Origin: Malurus cyaneus samueli
Taxonomy: Eukaryota; Chordata; Aves; Passeriformes; Maluridae
DNA length: 64,000 nt
Reading direction: 5' to 3'
Assembly (NCBI GenBank): GCA_009741485.1
Contig: CM019220.1
Location: 32,325,832-32,389,831 of the forward strand
The position numbers and the translations under genes were made by a program. The number at the start of each line of letters is the position of its first letter. Position 1 is the stretch's first letter. The notes under the pieces were generated by a model that saw only the letters and a program-made list of their open reading frames with translations, had not been told where the DNA came from and searched no databases. Below, piece by piece: positions 39,311-52,392 of this stretch.

Positions 39311-40143
39311 TGCTCGCAAGTAGGTGCTGTCAGTCCCTCAATAATGCACTTCAATCCAGCTGCAAAAAAATGTTTCATGATAAGGGCCAAAAGGGATGTA
39401 ATTACACTCAGGACTTCAGGATATGGCCAATTCTTATTCAAAAAGCTAATAAATGGGCTTTTTAATATCTGCCTTTTCTTTGAAAAAGGGGAGAGAGAAA
39501 GCAATGCACAAAGTACAGGAAGGGTTTTTCTCTCACCAAGGCTAACAATGGCAGTGAAGCATTTCAGTGTTTTAACCTAAAGAAATTCTTGGTCTTCCCT
39601 CTCTCCTGCTGTGGGCAAAAAATATTTTCATGGGAAGTAGTTGACTTTACAAAAAAAATTGCAAAAAGACACAACATGTTGACTGAGGCTGTCCTGGCAG
39701 AGACTGTTGGTGTGATGTTTTAGGTGTTCCCAGCCTTCCTTCCTGACCTGTACTTGCTGTGTCTCCAAATCACTACACTTTGTCCACTGATGTCTCTTCA
39801 TCTATGTGCCCTTTGGTGTTTTTTGCATCCTCTCGGTCACATCTCTACTGCTGCCTCTTTCTTTTTCTGACACTGTCCCAGTAAAAGGTCTTCTGGCTGA
39901 GGAAACATTTTCAACTGCAGAAGCTAAAGCTGTCCCCTCTCTGCAAAAGTAACTTGACAGATCTTGACCTTTCTTGTGCTGTCAAAACCAGAATGCTCTG
40001 AGTGAGGCAACAGTCCTGAGCCCCGGGAGCTAAAGAAACAGAACTGTTTCCACTTCTGATATGTGATGCTGGGGGACTGGCAAAACTACCCTTGTATTTC
40101 CATCCACCCTGACAAATTTCTTCTGCATGCATTTTTGTGCCTA
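39311..40143. other. Non-coding sequence, nothing recognised
   Basis: Unique-looking, without a recognised feature. Confidence 0.5.
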
Positions 40144-40259
40144 GTTGGGGTGTTTTTGTTGGTTTGCTTTGGGTTTGGTTGGGTGGGCGTTTTTTTTTTC
40201 GTTGTTGCTTTTATTGAGGGGTGTTTGGGTTTTTGGCTGGATTTTTATTTGTGTTTTTA
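40144..40259. repeat. Strand-asymmetric G/T-rich tract
   Basis: About 116 bases on the plus strand are almost entirely G and T, with very few A or C. They include several GGG runs, a run of ten T residues at about 40,190-40,199, and short GTTT/GGTTT words. The complement is A/C-rich. Several G-runs lie close enough to allow a G-quadruplex. It is low-complexity rather than a clean tandem repeat. Confidence 0.8.
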
Positions 40260-42179
40260 CTCCTGTTTGATGCAGGAAGACAAGCTCGAACCACGATTGA
40301 ATGGCTGGGCACAGGGGAACTGTCAAACACGCTCATTCAGAAGCCCTGCCTCCTCCACTAAGTGAGCCATTAAGAGGTCAGCAAGGTGCTGGAATGTGTG
40401 CTTAAGGCAAATGGCTTGGCACACGAATGCCTCTCACCCCACACACAAAACAGGCAGAATCTGTGCTAAACATTACAGCTGAAAACCTACTGTATTCTAG
40501 AAATGTTCCTGAGAAGAACAAAGAGGGTTTTTTATAGTTAATCCACTATGAACACAGCACTCTGAACACAGGAGAAATTAATAAGCCAGTAGTGCTGTCA
40601 GTCAGAGAGATGAGCCAAAGTTCTCAGACCTCAGCAGCAGTTTGTCTTCCTTCCCCTGAGTATGAACAGTCTCTTTGCATTACATCACATGAAAGGAGTC
40701 CACAGTGTGCTCTTAGCTGTAAGCAGTTCACTAATCTGTGATAGTTTGGGATTTTTTTCTGTGCAACTCAATTTACAGGAGGAGCTTCTATTTGTGAGTC
40801 ATTTGAAGCTTGAGTATTACACAGATGTGCTTGCCAAAGAGTTTAAGGAAAGAATCTTTGACCCATGGGATGCTGACAGTGGCAACTCTTGCTGTGTGGT
40901 GCCTTAGAGCAGAGAGTTTTGGGGTTTTTTTTTTAAGAGATGCATAAGAATTCAACCATAGTAAATGATGAAATTGCACCAGTGTTAACCTATTTGTATA
41001 AAGTCACAAACATGCTGAAGGATTTCTGTGTTTTCCGATTCTGAGTAGCTGTTCAAAATGTTGCAAAACCCTTACAAAACCCAAAATAACCTATAAACAA
41101 AGCAGAAATGAAATTCTAGCTGTTGGAGTATTTTTAAAATTCAATCTAAGCTCCTTCAGAAACTCATAACCTTATGGAAAGACAAATTATATGTTTACTT
41201 ATACACACACGTGTGTGAGCAGACATATGCATGCTACTATGAAGTACACCAACCTGAGTGACACACTGGAGGTCTTGTGTAAATGAAACACCCTAAACAT
41301 TTCAAAAAATTATAGTTGACAATTTCTTAACTCAATAAAAATCAAATCCAGTACGGGGGAATTCTATACCAGCTCTCAGTTTGACAGATAAAGAAGAACT
41401 GATCACCAAACGAAAAAATTAGTGGTAGCTTACATACAAGTGATTGTGACTTGATTGCATTTATATGCACACAGAATAAGTCCAAACCAGTAAGTTACAC
41501 ACATGGCAGTTTAAGAAGACAATTTTACAAAGCTGAAAACAATTATGGACCAAATCAGTTAGGAAAATGAATTTAAATAGAAAAACATGAATGATAACTG
41601 GGACCTGCTTAAGAGTGTATTACGAGATGCCCAAAAGCCACAATCAACAAAAAAAAGGCCACATTGGTAGGAACTCAACCTGGCTCAGGGGAAGTCAGAG
41701 CAGCCAGAATAAATGAAACACATGCACACAGCAAAATAGGAATAGTACAAAAAAAAAGCAGTAAGTAATAAATAAAAAGAAAAAACTAGGATCTATAAAA
41801 AAATTATCAATACTCAAAACACTATACAAGGAGGACAATAGAGAATTCTAGGTGTATTGCAAATAAACTCATTAAGCATCACTATCTGGGAATAGTGGGC
41901 AGTCCTGTCAAAATTAGAACAAAAAAAAAAATTAACTGGCAAATACATATTTAAATTCTATACCAAAGGAACAAAAGTCAAACAGCTGGTAAGATTAAAT
42001 TTTTTAAACCTAGTTAATCTCAAAAATACTCCCTCATGAATTTTCAAAGTAAAGATCAGGGCTCTCTGAAAAACAAAAGCTGATTTTTAAGACCTTTTTG
42101 GATATTGGGACAGAACCAGGTCAATTAAACAAAACTAATGTTGAGACAGTGCTTTGGAAAGAGAAATGGAATGGCCTGA
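40260..42179. other. Non-coding sequence, possibly further LINE remnants at the right end
   Basis: AT-rich. A 14-bp perfect palindrome of alternating purine and pyrimidine lies at 41,204-41,217. From about 41,600 onward the plus strand becomes A-rich with a texture like the CR1 region that follows. The CR1 relic may start further left than I can align. Confidence 0.4.
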
Positions 42180-43000
42180 GCAGATACTAACTTACAAAAA
42201 AAATAATCATCCCAGGTAGAATAATGGAAGAGCAGATGCAGGAGTCAATCAATCAAAAATTAAAGGAAGGTAATATAACTAATACTGAGCAGCAAAGGTT
42301 TATGGAAAACAGAGCTCCTCAAACTAATTTGACATCTTTTCCCTAAATAAAATTAGTGTTGCCAATAAATGTAATAGTACTGAGTAACAGATATCTATTT
42401 CTACAAAGACGGTGGACTGCATGACGTTTTGATTAAGATACCAGCACAACACACAAAAAAAAGTCAGCTTGCCACATATTAATCCTTTAAGAATGATAAG
42501 CTGACAAATCACAATATATGGAAAGGAAGGTCTCACTGAGCAGATGTGTCCCTAACAGCGTCCCAGCTTTCCACCCTACACTTTGCTTTTTAGTAGCCTG
42601 GTAGAAAACCTGTAATTAGTGATAAAGGATATTGATGACACAAGTGAAAGAGTGATAAATAGGGAGAGACTAACCTGGAATGCTTTGTAAATGGGGTGCA
42701 AACACCAACAAACAAGTGAGCTGTACTTCCTGGGCATGGGGAGGAGGCTGTCTTTGACTCTAAGAGAGAATTACAGCATTTTGATGGACAATCACCTGCA
42801 CAGGAACTCTCAGTGAGGATGCAGACAGCAGGATAAACATCCTCCTCCATTCAGAAGTAGGGACATCACCAGGAGAAGTAGGAACCCTGAGGTATCCACT
42901 ATTTTGCACTGCTACTGGATTGCTGAGTGCTATCCAGTGTCCTAACTGAAGGTGTTGAACTGAACAGCCTTGTAGGAAAACTATAAAAATAACCTAAAAA
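42180..43000 (+). mobile_element. Ancient CR1 LINE fragment, reverse-transcriptase region
   Basis: The plus strand follows the order of CR1 ORF2 reverse transcriptase as I know it from reptile and bird CR1 elements. At about 42,400-42,440 it reads FYKDGGLHDVLIK, against CR1 FCKAFDLVPHDILIKK. At about 42,490-42,530, LTNHNI and then KGRSH match the LTDRSQNV...NGESSS region. At about 42,605-42,655, VENL is followed by VIKDIDDTS, against CR1 EENIKSSLIKFADDTK, with the catalytic DD kept. At about 42,900-42,950 the bases match the LYLALVRPLLEYCVQFW region. Stops and frameshifts run throughout, so it is dead. It belongs to an old subfamily, not the young avian CR1 with ATTCTATGA tails. The 3' end is missing or too diverged to see. 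The comparison is from memory, and the ends are approximate. Confidence 0.65.
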
Positions 43001-46000
43001 GATTTGGAAAGTGTGAAATAAAAACAAAGTACTAATCGATGCAGTTAGTTAACAGCAGACAGCATGGAATTAAGCAGGGAACAGTGAGGTGACTGTGCTT
43101 CTTGAGAGTGTATCCCTCAAAGATCAGCCTTAATTCAAACTGGAATTAATTCAAAGCAAATCACAGTAGATCACAGTGAGCATTTCTTCGTACTGAAATA
43201 GAGTAGCAAGCACACCAAGAGGTCAGCTGGGATTTGATAACTCCCACGAGATTGCAGCTTGTGTGTCTGCAAAGCAAAGCATGCCATGCACACACAGAGG
43301 TGTTCAGAGGTTCATCTTTCTCTCAAGCTGCTGGTTCAGAGCTGTCCTTTCTGGGTGCAGTCCCATGTGAGCATGTTCTTCCTACAGGGATGGGCAGGGG
43401 CATAAGGGAGACCTGGTTCCTGTCAGGGAATTGCCTTTCTGCCAGGGGTCCAGGTGGGTGGGGATTCCAGCTCTGACTGCATGACATCACGTCTGTTTTT
43501 ATTGCATCCTGTTAATAACTCGGGGTTGCAGTCCTATGCCATGCTGAATGAGCCAAACTCAGCTTGGGAGTGCTCCAGAGAACCTGAAGGAGTTGTACCA
43601 GACTGTCACAGCTTACTTTAAAGCTGCCAATACCACGAAAGTATTCCTTTTAGCTTTGCAGCTAGTTAGGCTTTATTTAAAATATTAACTAGTGTCTTCA
43701 CATTCAAAGTTTGCCTTGGCTTTGCTCAACATCATAAACAGAGGTGTTAATCTCCTGAGTCTCCCTGCCTCAGTAGTACTGACAACATGTTTGAAGTGAG
43801 GTTGAAACGAAGTCTTCCCACCTGTCTGAGGTGTAAGTGAGCCTTGGGAGAGGGTGGATAAGCCCTGTGTTCTGGACAGCATCCCCTCTCAGGAACAGTC
43901 TCTAATCTCCAAGGACAGACAAGATACCACCGAGTGTAAGTTGCAAAGCACCGTGTTTGCCTGCACAGCTGTGGCATTTGCAAGGAATTAACACCTTACT
44001 TTCTGAATACACAGGAGGTGCTTAAAAGGTACCAGCAGAAAACAAAGACTTATTCCCCCTGCCCCATGAATATAGGCTCAGCATGAGCTGCACAGTGACT
44101 ATAATCTAGCTGTAACACATACATACACACGCTGCATCTCCTGTGATTTTTATACACATACATTTTTACACATTTTCCAGTTACATTTTACTTTGAGTAG
44201 GCAAACTGCTGGTCCAGCTTGATTTCCTGCAATTCCAGATGCAAGAGGAGCAGAACTCAGAACCCTGGGCTGCATTCACCATAAAAGCCGGGAGGAAAAG
44301 AGAAGACCATAAAAAAAAATTCTCTTGTTTACACATACCCTCCTCCCTGGGGATCAGAGGCTGGAGCTAATGCAGACAGTTTTTGCTCTTCCACTAGTAA
44401 AATGAGATGTTTTTAATTTAATAACCCCTTTTGCATTCAAAGGCAGGTATAAGTCTAGCAACGGCAGTGTTAATACCTAAGTAGGTCAGTCTTGTGTGTG
44501 GTCCTTGAAGGTTTCATCACAGGACGAGTCCATTGATATTAATGGGAGGTGCTCCTCCCCAGTCCCCACACACCACAATGGCAATTCAGCTCAGCATGGT
44601 AATTCATGCTGCTTTTGAAATGGCTCTGAGTCCAACGATTCTCCCTTTCCCCATGCTAAGAAAACACACTTGTGGGACAGAGGGGAAAAGCACGGTCCTG
44701 AGAAGAGCAGAACACCTCTACACACAGACATTTGTTCAGTGTCATTGAGTGAGCTGGACTCTCCAAAATCACATCCCCTCAACCCTCACTTTTCTCCTTG
44801 CTCCAACATGTTACTTGCTAGTACAAATGACAAAGGTCTTGCTGCAGGCCATAACTTACTCTGCAATCATTATTAACTTCCAACAACTCCATGTGAAAGG
44901 TAAATCGCTTGAAAAATGGTATTTTACTTAATATGATTCGTATTTTCGCTTTACCACCCTCATTTTACAACATTACTACAGAACTACAAGGCATTCAAAA
45001 CTGTTTCATCCATCTTTGTAATATACCATCTAAATTTCATAATTCTCTTTTAAACACAGGCACACATTCTTCAGTACCGAACCTTAGCACTGATTCCTCA
45101 ATTTCCTACTTTCTATGAAATACATTATCTGGGATAAAATTTTAATAGGAATTATGCCAAAGAGAGCAGTGTTTTGTTCTGAGTATGAAGTAAAATCTTA
45201 ATATCAATCCTTCAAATATTTTCTTCAAGGAGAAATTATAAAGTAGAGAAAAACTACTGGGATTATGAAAGCCATGACTGAAAGTCCTTAGGAAGAAGAA
45301 TTGATCCAGAAAAGGTCTTGATCCAAGAAACAGTTTTAATCACTTTGCAAAATCTCAGTGACTGAGACACGCTTTATTGACCTGTAACATTGCCACCATC
45401 TTGTCAAAATATTTTCAGACTGGATCAAGCTGGAGCGTGCTATTTTACAACGAAACCACATATTTCTTTCCTCCAAAGGAACACAGCAAACTGTGGAGTA
45501 TCTCTGAGACAGGCAAATCTTCTGACCTTTTTTCTTTCAGAATTCCTATCTTAGTGACCCAGGAATAAATGTATTTTTGAAATGTCAAATTTGTTTCCAT
45601 GGTAACATGAAATGTCACTCCTGGAGATGATGTTCAATACAAATGTGAAGAGTTGAAGGCTATTTAACATGTTTTCAGTTGTACCTATTCAGCAGTGGTT
45701 GTTATACTTTAAAACTCAATAAAGAAATTAAAATATATTTATCAAAAGTTGATCTCTGGCAAAGTGACTTTTACACCTCACATTATTGCCTGCAACAACA
45801 CTCACTAATGAGAAGCCCCTTTAAGTACTTGTCTGCTGGTGGAATATGGAAACATTTTCTATTATGTTGACAGTCATTGCCAAGTTGTGTTCTCTGATTT
45901 CCCAAGGAAAAGGAGAGGTTTCATCTACCATTTCTACCCAGATCTTCTCCATTAATAGACTATGGGAGGGAAAAAATAAAGAAAAAGAAAAAAAAAATAT

Positions 46001-46500
46001 TATCAGGGCAGCTGAAGGGGGAAAACAGCTTTTATGAATCCATAAGAAAAGGACTTATTCATAGTGCAACCCATTTACAGACATTACACACACTATACAT
46101 GGAGTGCCTCTATGCACAAACACCGAGACATAAACTAATGATGAATTAAAAGGTTTCTATCAGATTTTGCAACACAAAGGTCTCCCCTCAGATTCCATCT
46201 CTAAACTGAGCAAGGAGGCCCAAAGGGACACAGAAGGGTTGTGTATGAAGGCAGAATGATTTTGATACCTCGCCCTTCCTACTCAAGGAGGTGTCTCTGT
46301 ATCACAGCTCTCAGGGCCTGTTCTAAAAGGTAAAAACAAGATAAATTGTTCCCAATGTTCATAAATAATATATGAACAATTAAGTCTCTTTTTATGGATG
46401 CATCATAAAACATTCATCCATTTTTATTTTCATAAATTTTACAATTTACAAGTTGTTGTTGTTGTTTTAATTTTATGTTAACAAGGTATTGAAGCTGACA
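43001..46500. other. Non-coding sequence, nothing recognised
   Basis: Unique-looking and AT-rich. Frames stay below 86 codons. No RNA, gene or repeat family could be supported. Confidence 0.55.
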
Positions 46501-49500
46501 AATTTGGTTTCAGGTAAAAAAAAATCAACTTTAAAAAAAAGGAGAAAGAAAATGAGTAGGGCTTCCCATTTGCAGTCTCAAATATCACAAGGTTCTTACT
46601 GTTACTTCTTAAAAAAGGAAGGAAAGAACCAGTTTTCTCCACTACAAAAAAAATTTTCAAGTATGAGTTCACTTTTATTTCATCAGCAAACTTGACAACT
46701 GTGAATAAGCAGTAAAGATTACTAGTCTAAAGAACTGAAAAACTGGGTTTTGCTTGCATTCCTACAAGTTCCTTGTTAGTTGAGGTAGAAACTCTGAAGA
46801 GAATGTTTAAGAACAATTAGATTTATAAGATAGAGCTATGCACAAGCATAAATGCTGAATATACACAAACCCACTATGTAGCAGAGGTAGAATTGCTGAC
46901 CCTCCAAAACACCCTCAGGTGTATGAGCAAAATTGCTACAGCATTTTATGTTAAGCTTCTCCTTAATTTTACCCCACAGGTTGAGCTTGTATTCAGACCA
47001 TTCTGAAGAGAAGCAAAGGAACCAAGCTGGGATAAGAAATTAAGCAAACAAAAGCTTCAGAAGTAAGAGAAATATCCTAGAAATGCCACAAAGATGAAGG
47101 AACCAGAGGAGATTGCTGGACAGAAACCATGGGTGTTTCTGTAGGGTTTAGGAAACCAAATTTGTTTGATATGATGTTGGTATTGCAGAGCTACAGTTCA
47201 TAGATCAGGATGACAAAAACCAGAATACTTGGAGAAATGCCATTCAAAATAGTGTGGGAAAGGGGCACCTGCCAGAGAAAGAAGAGAAGTTATAAAATAG
47301 TTGTGCAAAAACACTTGTAGGTGGTCATTTTGGGTGGATCCTTTATCTGAACACTCATCTCATCATACATGACCATCTAAAAGAATTTGATTTCCAAAAC
47401 CTGGTTATTTTGTAGTTGCTCTATATTTCCAAAATGTTAAAAGTTTCACAGATTCCAGGTCACTTTTGCTAGTGAGGAAACGGAGGAAGAAAATCCGGTG
47501 CATTAGAATAAGATAACAGATGCCAGGATCCCAACAGAACATACTCGGGGTCACTTTGACTGTTCCAGCATGAGTTACAATTAATGTCCCAAGAAATTTT
47601 TCTTAGGTAACTTAGTTACACAGCTCCAAATTTTGCCTCTTGGTTCAATTTAGGTAGTTCTACATTATGGTGTGGATACAGCAGTGACAACAGCAAGAAA
47701 TCTCCAAAGGCATTAATGCAATCCCCATCACAGCAGAAATACTGTTTCAGCACCATGCATCTTGATGACTGATTTCCTCTGAGCTTCACTGACCAGTGTC
47801 ATTATAACAACAAAAATAGGCTGTGGAAGCAAGATGAAGCCAGGGGAAATAGCTCATTAAAAAGTAAAAGCATGTGCTGTCATACACATACTTGCACACC
47901 CTCAAAGCAGCCAGCTGTCTCAGAACAGGCTAATTTTTCTAAATGCAATAAAAGGGACACAGTATATTTTACAGTGATAAAAAGTAACAAAAGCGTGACT
48001 GAAGCAGTCACTGGTTTCCAAAAATCAGTGTCAACAATGGCAACACGGGCTGTGGAGGATGAGAAGGATTCAAGCAAGCAGTTTTGAGTTTAGGGGGAAA
48101 TTCATGACACTTTCCTGAAGCCGTTGGTAGCGCAGGAACCAGCCTAGGTGGTCATCAAAAATCAAGGCAGCCTGGCTTCTCTAAGAGAAGCTGCTGGCAG
48201 AAAGGAAGCTCTTCACTGTGTTGGTATCTCAGCTGCAGCAGTTAATTTTAACACAAAAGTTACCCCTTACAAATGCCTTCACACAAGTCGAGCCTGCTCT
48301 GCCTTCTGAGCCAGTCAGTGTGGGTACCTGCAGGGAATATGGGTTGTATCATATTTGAAACCTCCCTTAGTCAAGAGACATAACCCAGAACAAGCTCTCT
48401 GCTATCTGACATATATTGGGTGTAATAACCCCGTGGTGATTTCCACGAGCTGCAGATTACGAGGCAGCGCAGCCGTCACTGGCAGGTACCCGTATCCTTT
48501 CGGAGAATTACCAGCAGAAGCTGCTCTGTTTTATGGACAGCCAGTTCTGCTGTCCACACTGCAGTGTTGTACATCCACTTGGCCCCAGTTGATGATCTCA
48601 GCAGAGTCCCTGACGACCAAACTCAGTGGCTGGAGGGAAGGAGTGTTTGCTGTGACAGCCTGGAAAAGCTTGAGCAGCTGCTGTGAGGGACACATCGCCC
48701 AGGGCTCTCAGCCTGCCACCTCCGAGGAAGTGACCATCACACGAGGCAAACGTCATTCCAGAACTTCCAGAAACCACAAACAGTACCCCTTTATTTACTT
48801 ACATTTAGAAAACCAGCCAGTCAAACTCTTCTCTAACTTGTAGTCAGACTCTTAACTGCAGTCAGCGTTGCACAGGGTGAAAATCAGGTCAGAGTCTAGC
48901 CTAAAGCCTTGCTGGGGAGTGGGGGGCAGGTGACATCTCTACTGCTCAGAGGCACTTGGTAGATGGGACTGATTCTCCCCCCAGTCACACTATCATGTCC
49001 TTCTTACAAATCTTGGGTCTTCTCATTCTCTTTTAGCTTTCTTCCACTTCACTCCCAGTTTTAATTTATTTTACAAGCTTATTTTAAAGAGGGGTTACTG
49101 ATGTTCTTGTTTAATTTGCCCTTGTTTTTTTCTCTTGCACAGGCCAGGACCTTAGATAAAAATCAGACTTGAATGTTAGTGAGTAATATCCTGGTGCACT
49201 TCGTAAATAAATAAAAACAAGATCATTCAATAAATGCCACTCAATTTTGTTAAACTCCTTACACACGTAGAAATGCCATTTAATCCTTCAGTAAGTGAAG
49301 TGACTCCAAAATAAGGATTCGAGTGCAATCAGCACATTGCTTTAAAATAAAAAGAATTAAAAGAGAAATTCCATTTAAAAAAAAACAAAAACTCTCCTAG
49401 GCGGAGAAAACCTCAAGCAAACAAGAAAGCTTAAGCCAACTATAATATGTAGAAACCTAATATCCCCCAAACTGAAAATAACTCCAAAATCCAATAATAT

Positions 49501-51175
49501 AAAAATGCTTTATAAGGTTTTCCTTTTAACTTGTGGTGGGTTCCAAAAGGTTCTGCAATGCAGAACCAATGAAATAACACACAGACGTGCCTTTGCTCTG
49601 TGAGCCTTCGCTCCAAGTGACAGCTTTCATTGTAAACTTTTGTTTAGAAACAACAGATAATGTGATAAGGCTCTTCCAAAGGAGGTTATGAAAAAGACAT
49701 TGAGCAATTGCTTTCCAACAATATTAGGACTAGCACAGAAAGAAATTGCTTTGATTCACAGCAAATGTCACTTTGTTTATGATTAGGGAGAAAAAAAATA
49801 GAATGGTAGCTTGGTACTTGAACCTCTATGGGAGATTAGGGGACCTCTTTCTTTGGGGGTTACTTAAAAAAAAACACAACTTCCTTCAAAAGTGGGCTAG
49901 GGATGTTTGGCATGGACTCTGAGAAGGTGCAGTTATATACTTTTCCTTACATTTGGGTGATTCTTGCAGCTTTCATCTGAGGAACTCTGGTGCATTCTGT
50001 CTTGGAAGAGTGGTTTATGCAAGCAGCAGACTTTTCAGCAACTTCTGCAGGTGTCTGCAGGTCCCACAGGAGCACCACTCACACTCACACACTGCTCCCC
50101 AGCTATGTCCCTGCTTCCCCCTTACCACGCTGTTATCTCAGTCTCAATTCAATTATTAATTCTCTCATTTCCCAGCTTTGAAGCCTTATATTTTTTTTTT
50201 TTTCGACCCTAACACTTCCCTACCAGATTTATGGAGCGTAAATGTCATTTGCAGTCACTCGTAACTTTACGGTACATTCTGAATCCAACACCTACTAGAC
50301 GACTCCCTGCCAAAAGGCAATATTTTTATATAAAATGTGATCAAAAAAACATTCAGCTATATAAATACATACATCCACAAGGCTTTTTTTAAGCAGCTCA
50401 GCGTGGAAAGATGGAATTTGGCAAGAAAAGAGTCTTCAAACAAGAAGAACAGCCTCTGCACGTTTGTGGTAAAAACTGGGTTTGATTTGATCCAGTTCTA
50501 AATGTTTTAATATCACACGTCGGGCATGCAGCGTTCACACTGTGCCATTTTGAAGTAATTTTCGGAGTCCTACCAAGCGAGGGCTCCTGCACAGCACATG
50601 CCTTAGCTGCACAGTGAACACACATCTTTCTCCCCATGAGCAATACTGAAGGCAGAAGTCTTTTTTCTCCAGTGCACACTGCAAACTGCAGCTGAAAACT
50701 TCATGCTCTCAGCAAAGGAAGAGGTTTTTAGCATGTGTGCCCCAGAATTCAAGACCAGTTGAAGTGGGAGGAGAAACAATCAGAGATGTGAGAAAGACCA
50801 AGAGCTGCCTGATGATTATTTTTTAAATTTGAAGGAAGGTTGAGATGTGCTTTTTTTTCTGAAAGTTTCTCTTTCTGAGGATACTGGAGTTTATTTACAG
50901 CCCAGGTACAGATGTTGCCTATAGAAAAACACATCTGGAGAGCCAACCCCAGGGCCACCATTTACCCACAGAAGCAGTTTAAGCACTCCCTACCACTGTG
51001 GGTGGCATGGGCCACACGTGAGTGTCTCCCCAGGCATGAGGGTCTCTGCCTGACACTGCAGCCCCTTCCTCAGCCCTGCAGAAGGAAGTGGAAAATACCC
51101 AGGGGCACCTCTCATCAGGCCCAGTAACTCCCTCTGTGGGCAGCAGCACCTTCCATTCCATGTAATCTGCTGCTC
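46501..51175. other. Non-coding sequence, nothing recognised
   Basis: Mostly AT-rich. The 48,355-48,843 stretch has a 162-codon plus frame and a few more CpG than average, but its product is not recognisable. A run of 13 T residues lies at 50,191-50,203. Nothing else is supported. Confidence 0.5.
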
Positions 51176-51179
51176 ACGG
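51176..51179. repeat. Target-site duplication, left copy (ACGG)
   Basis: ACGG abuts the TG start of the LTR and recurs at 51,673-51,676 after its CA end. Confidence 0.8.
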
Positions 51180-51672
51180 TGATGCCTGATGATTTTTGCT
51201 TTTCCTTTTTACGCTTTCTGTACCCTCTATGCATCCTCCTGTACCCCTTAGCCCACATGCTTGTAATTCCTGGAGCCTGATGTTCCAGCTTAGTTTAGGA
51301 ATTCTGCTGGGCAGAGAGACCAAACATCCTGAGGAAGGAGTCAGTGTGCCCTGTGCTATCTTAAACCCGAGGCTCCAGCCTTGGCTGATGCCTTCTGTCC
51401 AGAACATCTTGTGTAAACTGGGCTCTAGCCTCATCTGAGAAGAAGATTCATTCGAATAAGGAGACATTACTGCATTTGTTAAGTTTCTTGTTGGAAAATC
51501 CTAGATAGATATGCTAATTCCTGAAACCTATAAAACTTGTACCCGTGCTGTACAAGGGTGTGCATTCTGTCATCAAGTTGTGTACCTGGGATCCCAAATA
51601 CCGAGGTAAAACCCTTTTTATCCCCTTAACTGGGTCTGTGTCATTATTAAAAACTGGCCTTTCAAGGCAACA
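51180..51672 (+). mobile_element. Solo LTR of an endogenous retrovirus, ERV1-like
   Basis: A 493-bp LTR with canonical TG...CA ends and a perfect 4-bp target-site duplication (ACGG). It aligns end to end with the reversed element at 18,393-18,880. A TATA box lies at 51,529-51,535 and an ATTAAA polyadenylation signal at 51,646-51,651. No second LTR, primer-binding site or internal gene adjoins it, so it is a solo LTR left by homologous recombination. The short frames within it have no meaning as proteins. A 4-bp duplication fits class I (ERV1) elements; ERVL and ERVK usually give 5 and 6 bp. The family name cannot be given without a repeat library. Confidence 0.9.
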
Positions 51673-51676
51673 ACGG
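51673..51676. repeat. Target-site duplication, right copy (ACGG)
   Basis: Second copy of ACGG directly after the LTR CA end. Confidence 0.8.
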
Positions 51677-52343
51677 TACCTCTGTGTCCAGTATCAGAGT
51701 TCACCAGCCAGCTCTGAGCCTAAACACCACAGCATTCAACACCTGGAGGATTTATTCCTGCTTATTCACACTGAGCTTGCTCCCTTAACAGGAAGGACTG
51801 GGAGTTTTCCTGCTTTTTCAAACACCAAGAACCCCAGGAAGAAAGAAATCTTGGAGAATCTGAATGTTTAACAGCAAGTGGCATTCCTGACTATTACACC
51901 CAGGTTCAGGGCCCTTCCATCAAGAAAGGCTAAACAAGAAAAATCCTCTGCACCAGCCAGTGTAGAAAAGCTCCCACAGTCCTTCCTTGGACTTCCCCAG
52001 CAGCTCTAGCTGTGCTGCCAAGCAGGGAGTCCACAGAGCCTCTGGTTCACCACATCCTGCTCTCTGCAGCATGTTCACAGCTGAATCCATGCTGCAAATC
52101 CCAGGGGAATAAATAAGCTCAGGCAACAGAAGAAACATCACTGAACTTCCAGGGACTACAAGTCTTGGCTTTCAAAGAAATGGTCCCTCTCTCTCTTTTT
52201 CTCTTTCCAGAACATTTATTTTTCTCTTTCCCAACATGTTAAACTTTTTCCGTGTTATTTTCCCCCTGTAGTTAATGAAATTCTATTGTTTTCTTGTCAC
52301 TTACTTAATCATTAAAACAAGGCTTGCACAGAATGCAGGGAGC
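51677..52343. other. Non-coding sequence, nothing recognised
   Basis: Unique-looking sequence to the right of the LTR, with a C/T-rich part at about 52,185-52,235. Confidence 0.5.
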
Positions 52344-52392
52344 CGAGTGAGCCTACAGCGCGGCCGGACGAGGAGCGCGACCGACACGGGAT
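52344..52392. other. Small CpG cluster
   Basis: About nine CpG dinucleotides fall within 50 bases, in a window where CpG is otherwise rare. It is far too short to be a CpG island. It could be recently inserted DNA, a bit of a 5' untranslated region in a retrocopy, or chance. Confidence 0.6.

Noticed and set aside
39059..39580. 173-codon frame with heptad repeats
   Set aside because: The heptads come from a 21-bp tandem repeat, which also opens a minus-strand frame through the same bases. No domain or start context supports a gene.
46775..46800. TTGAGGTAG word recalling the let-7 seed
   Set aside because: The remainder of the mature microRNA does not match and no hairpin arm was seen.
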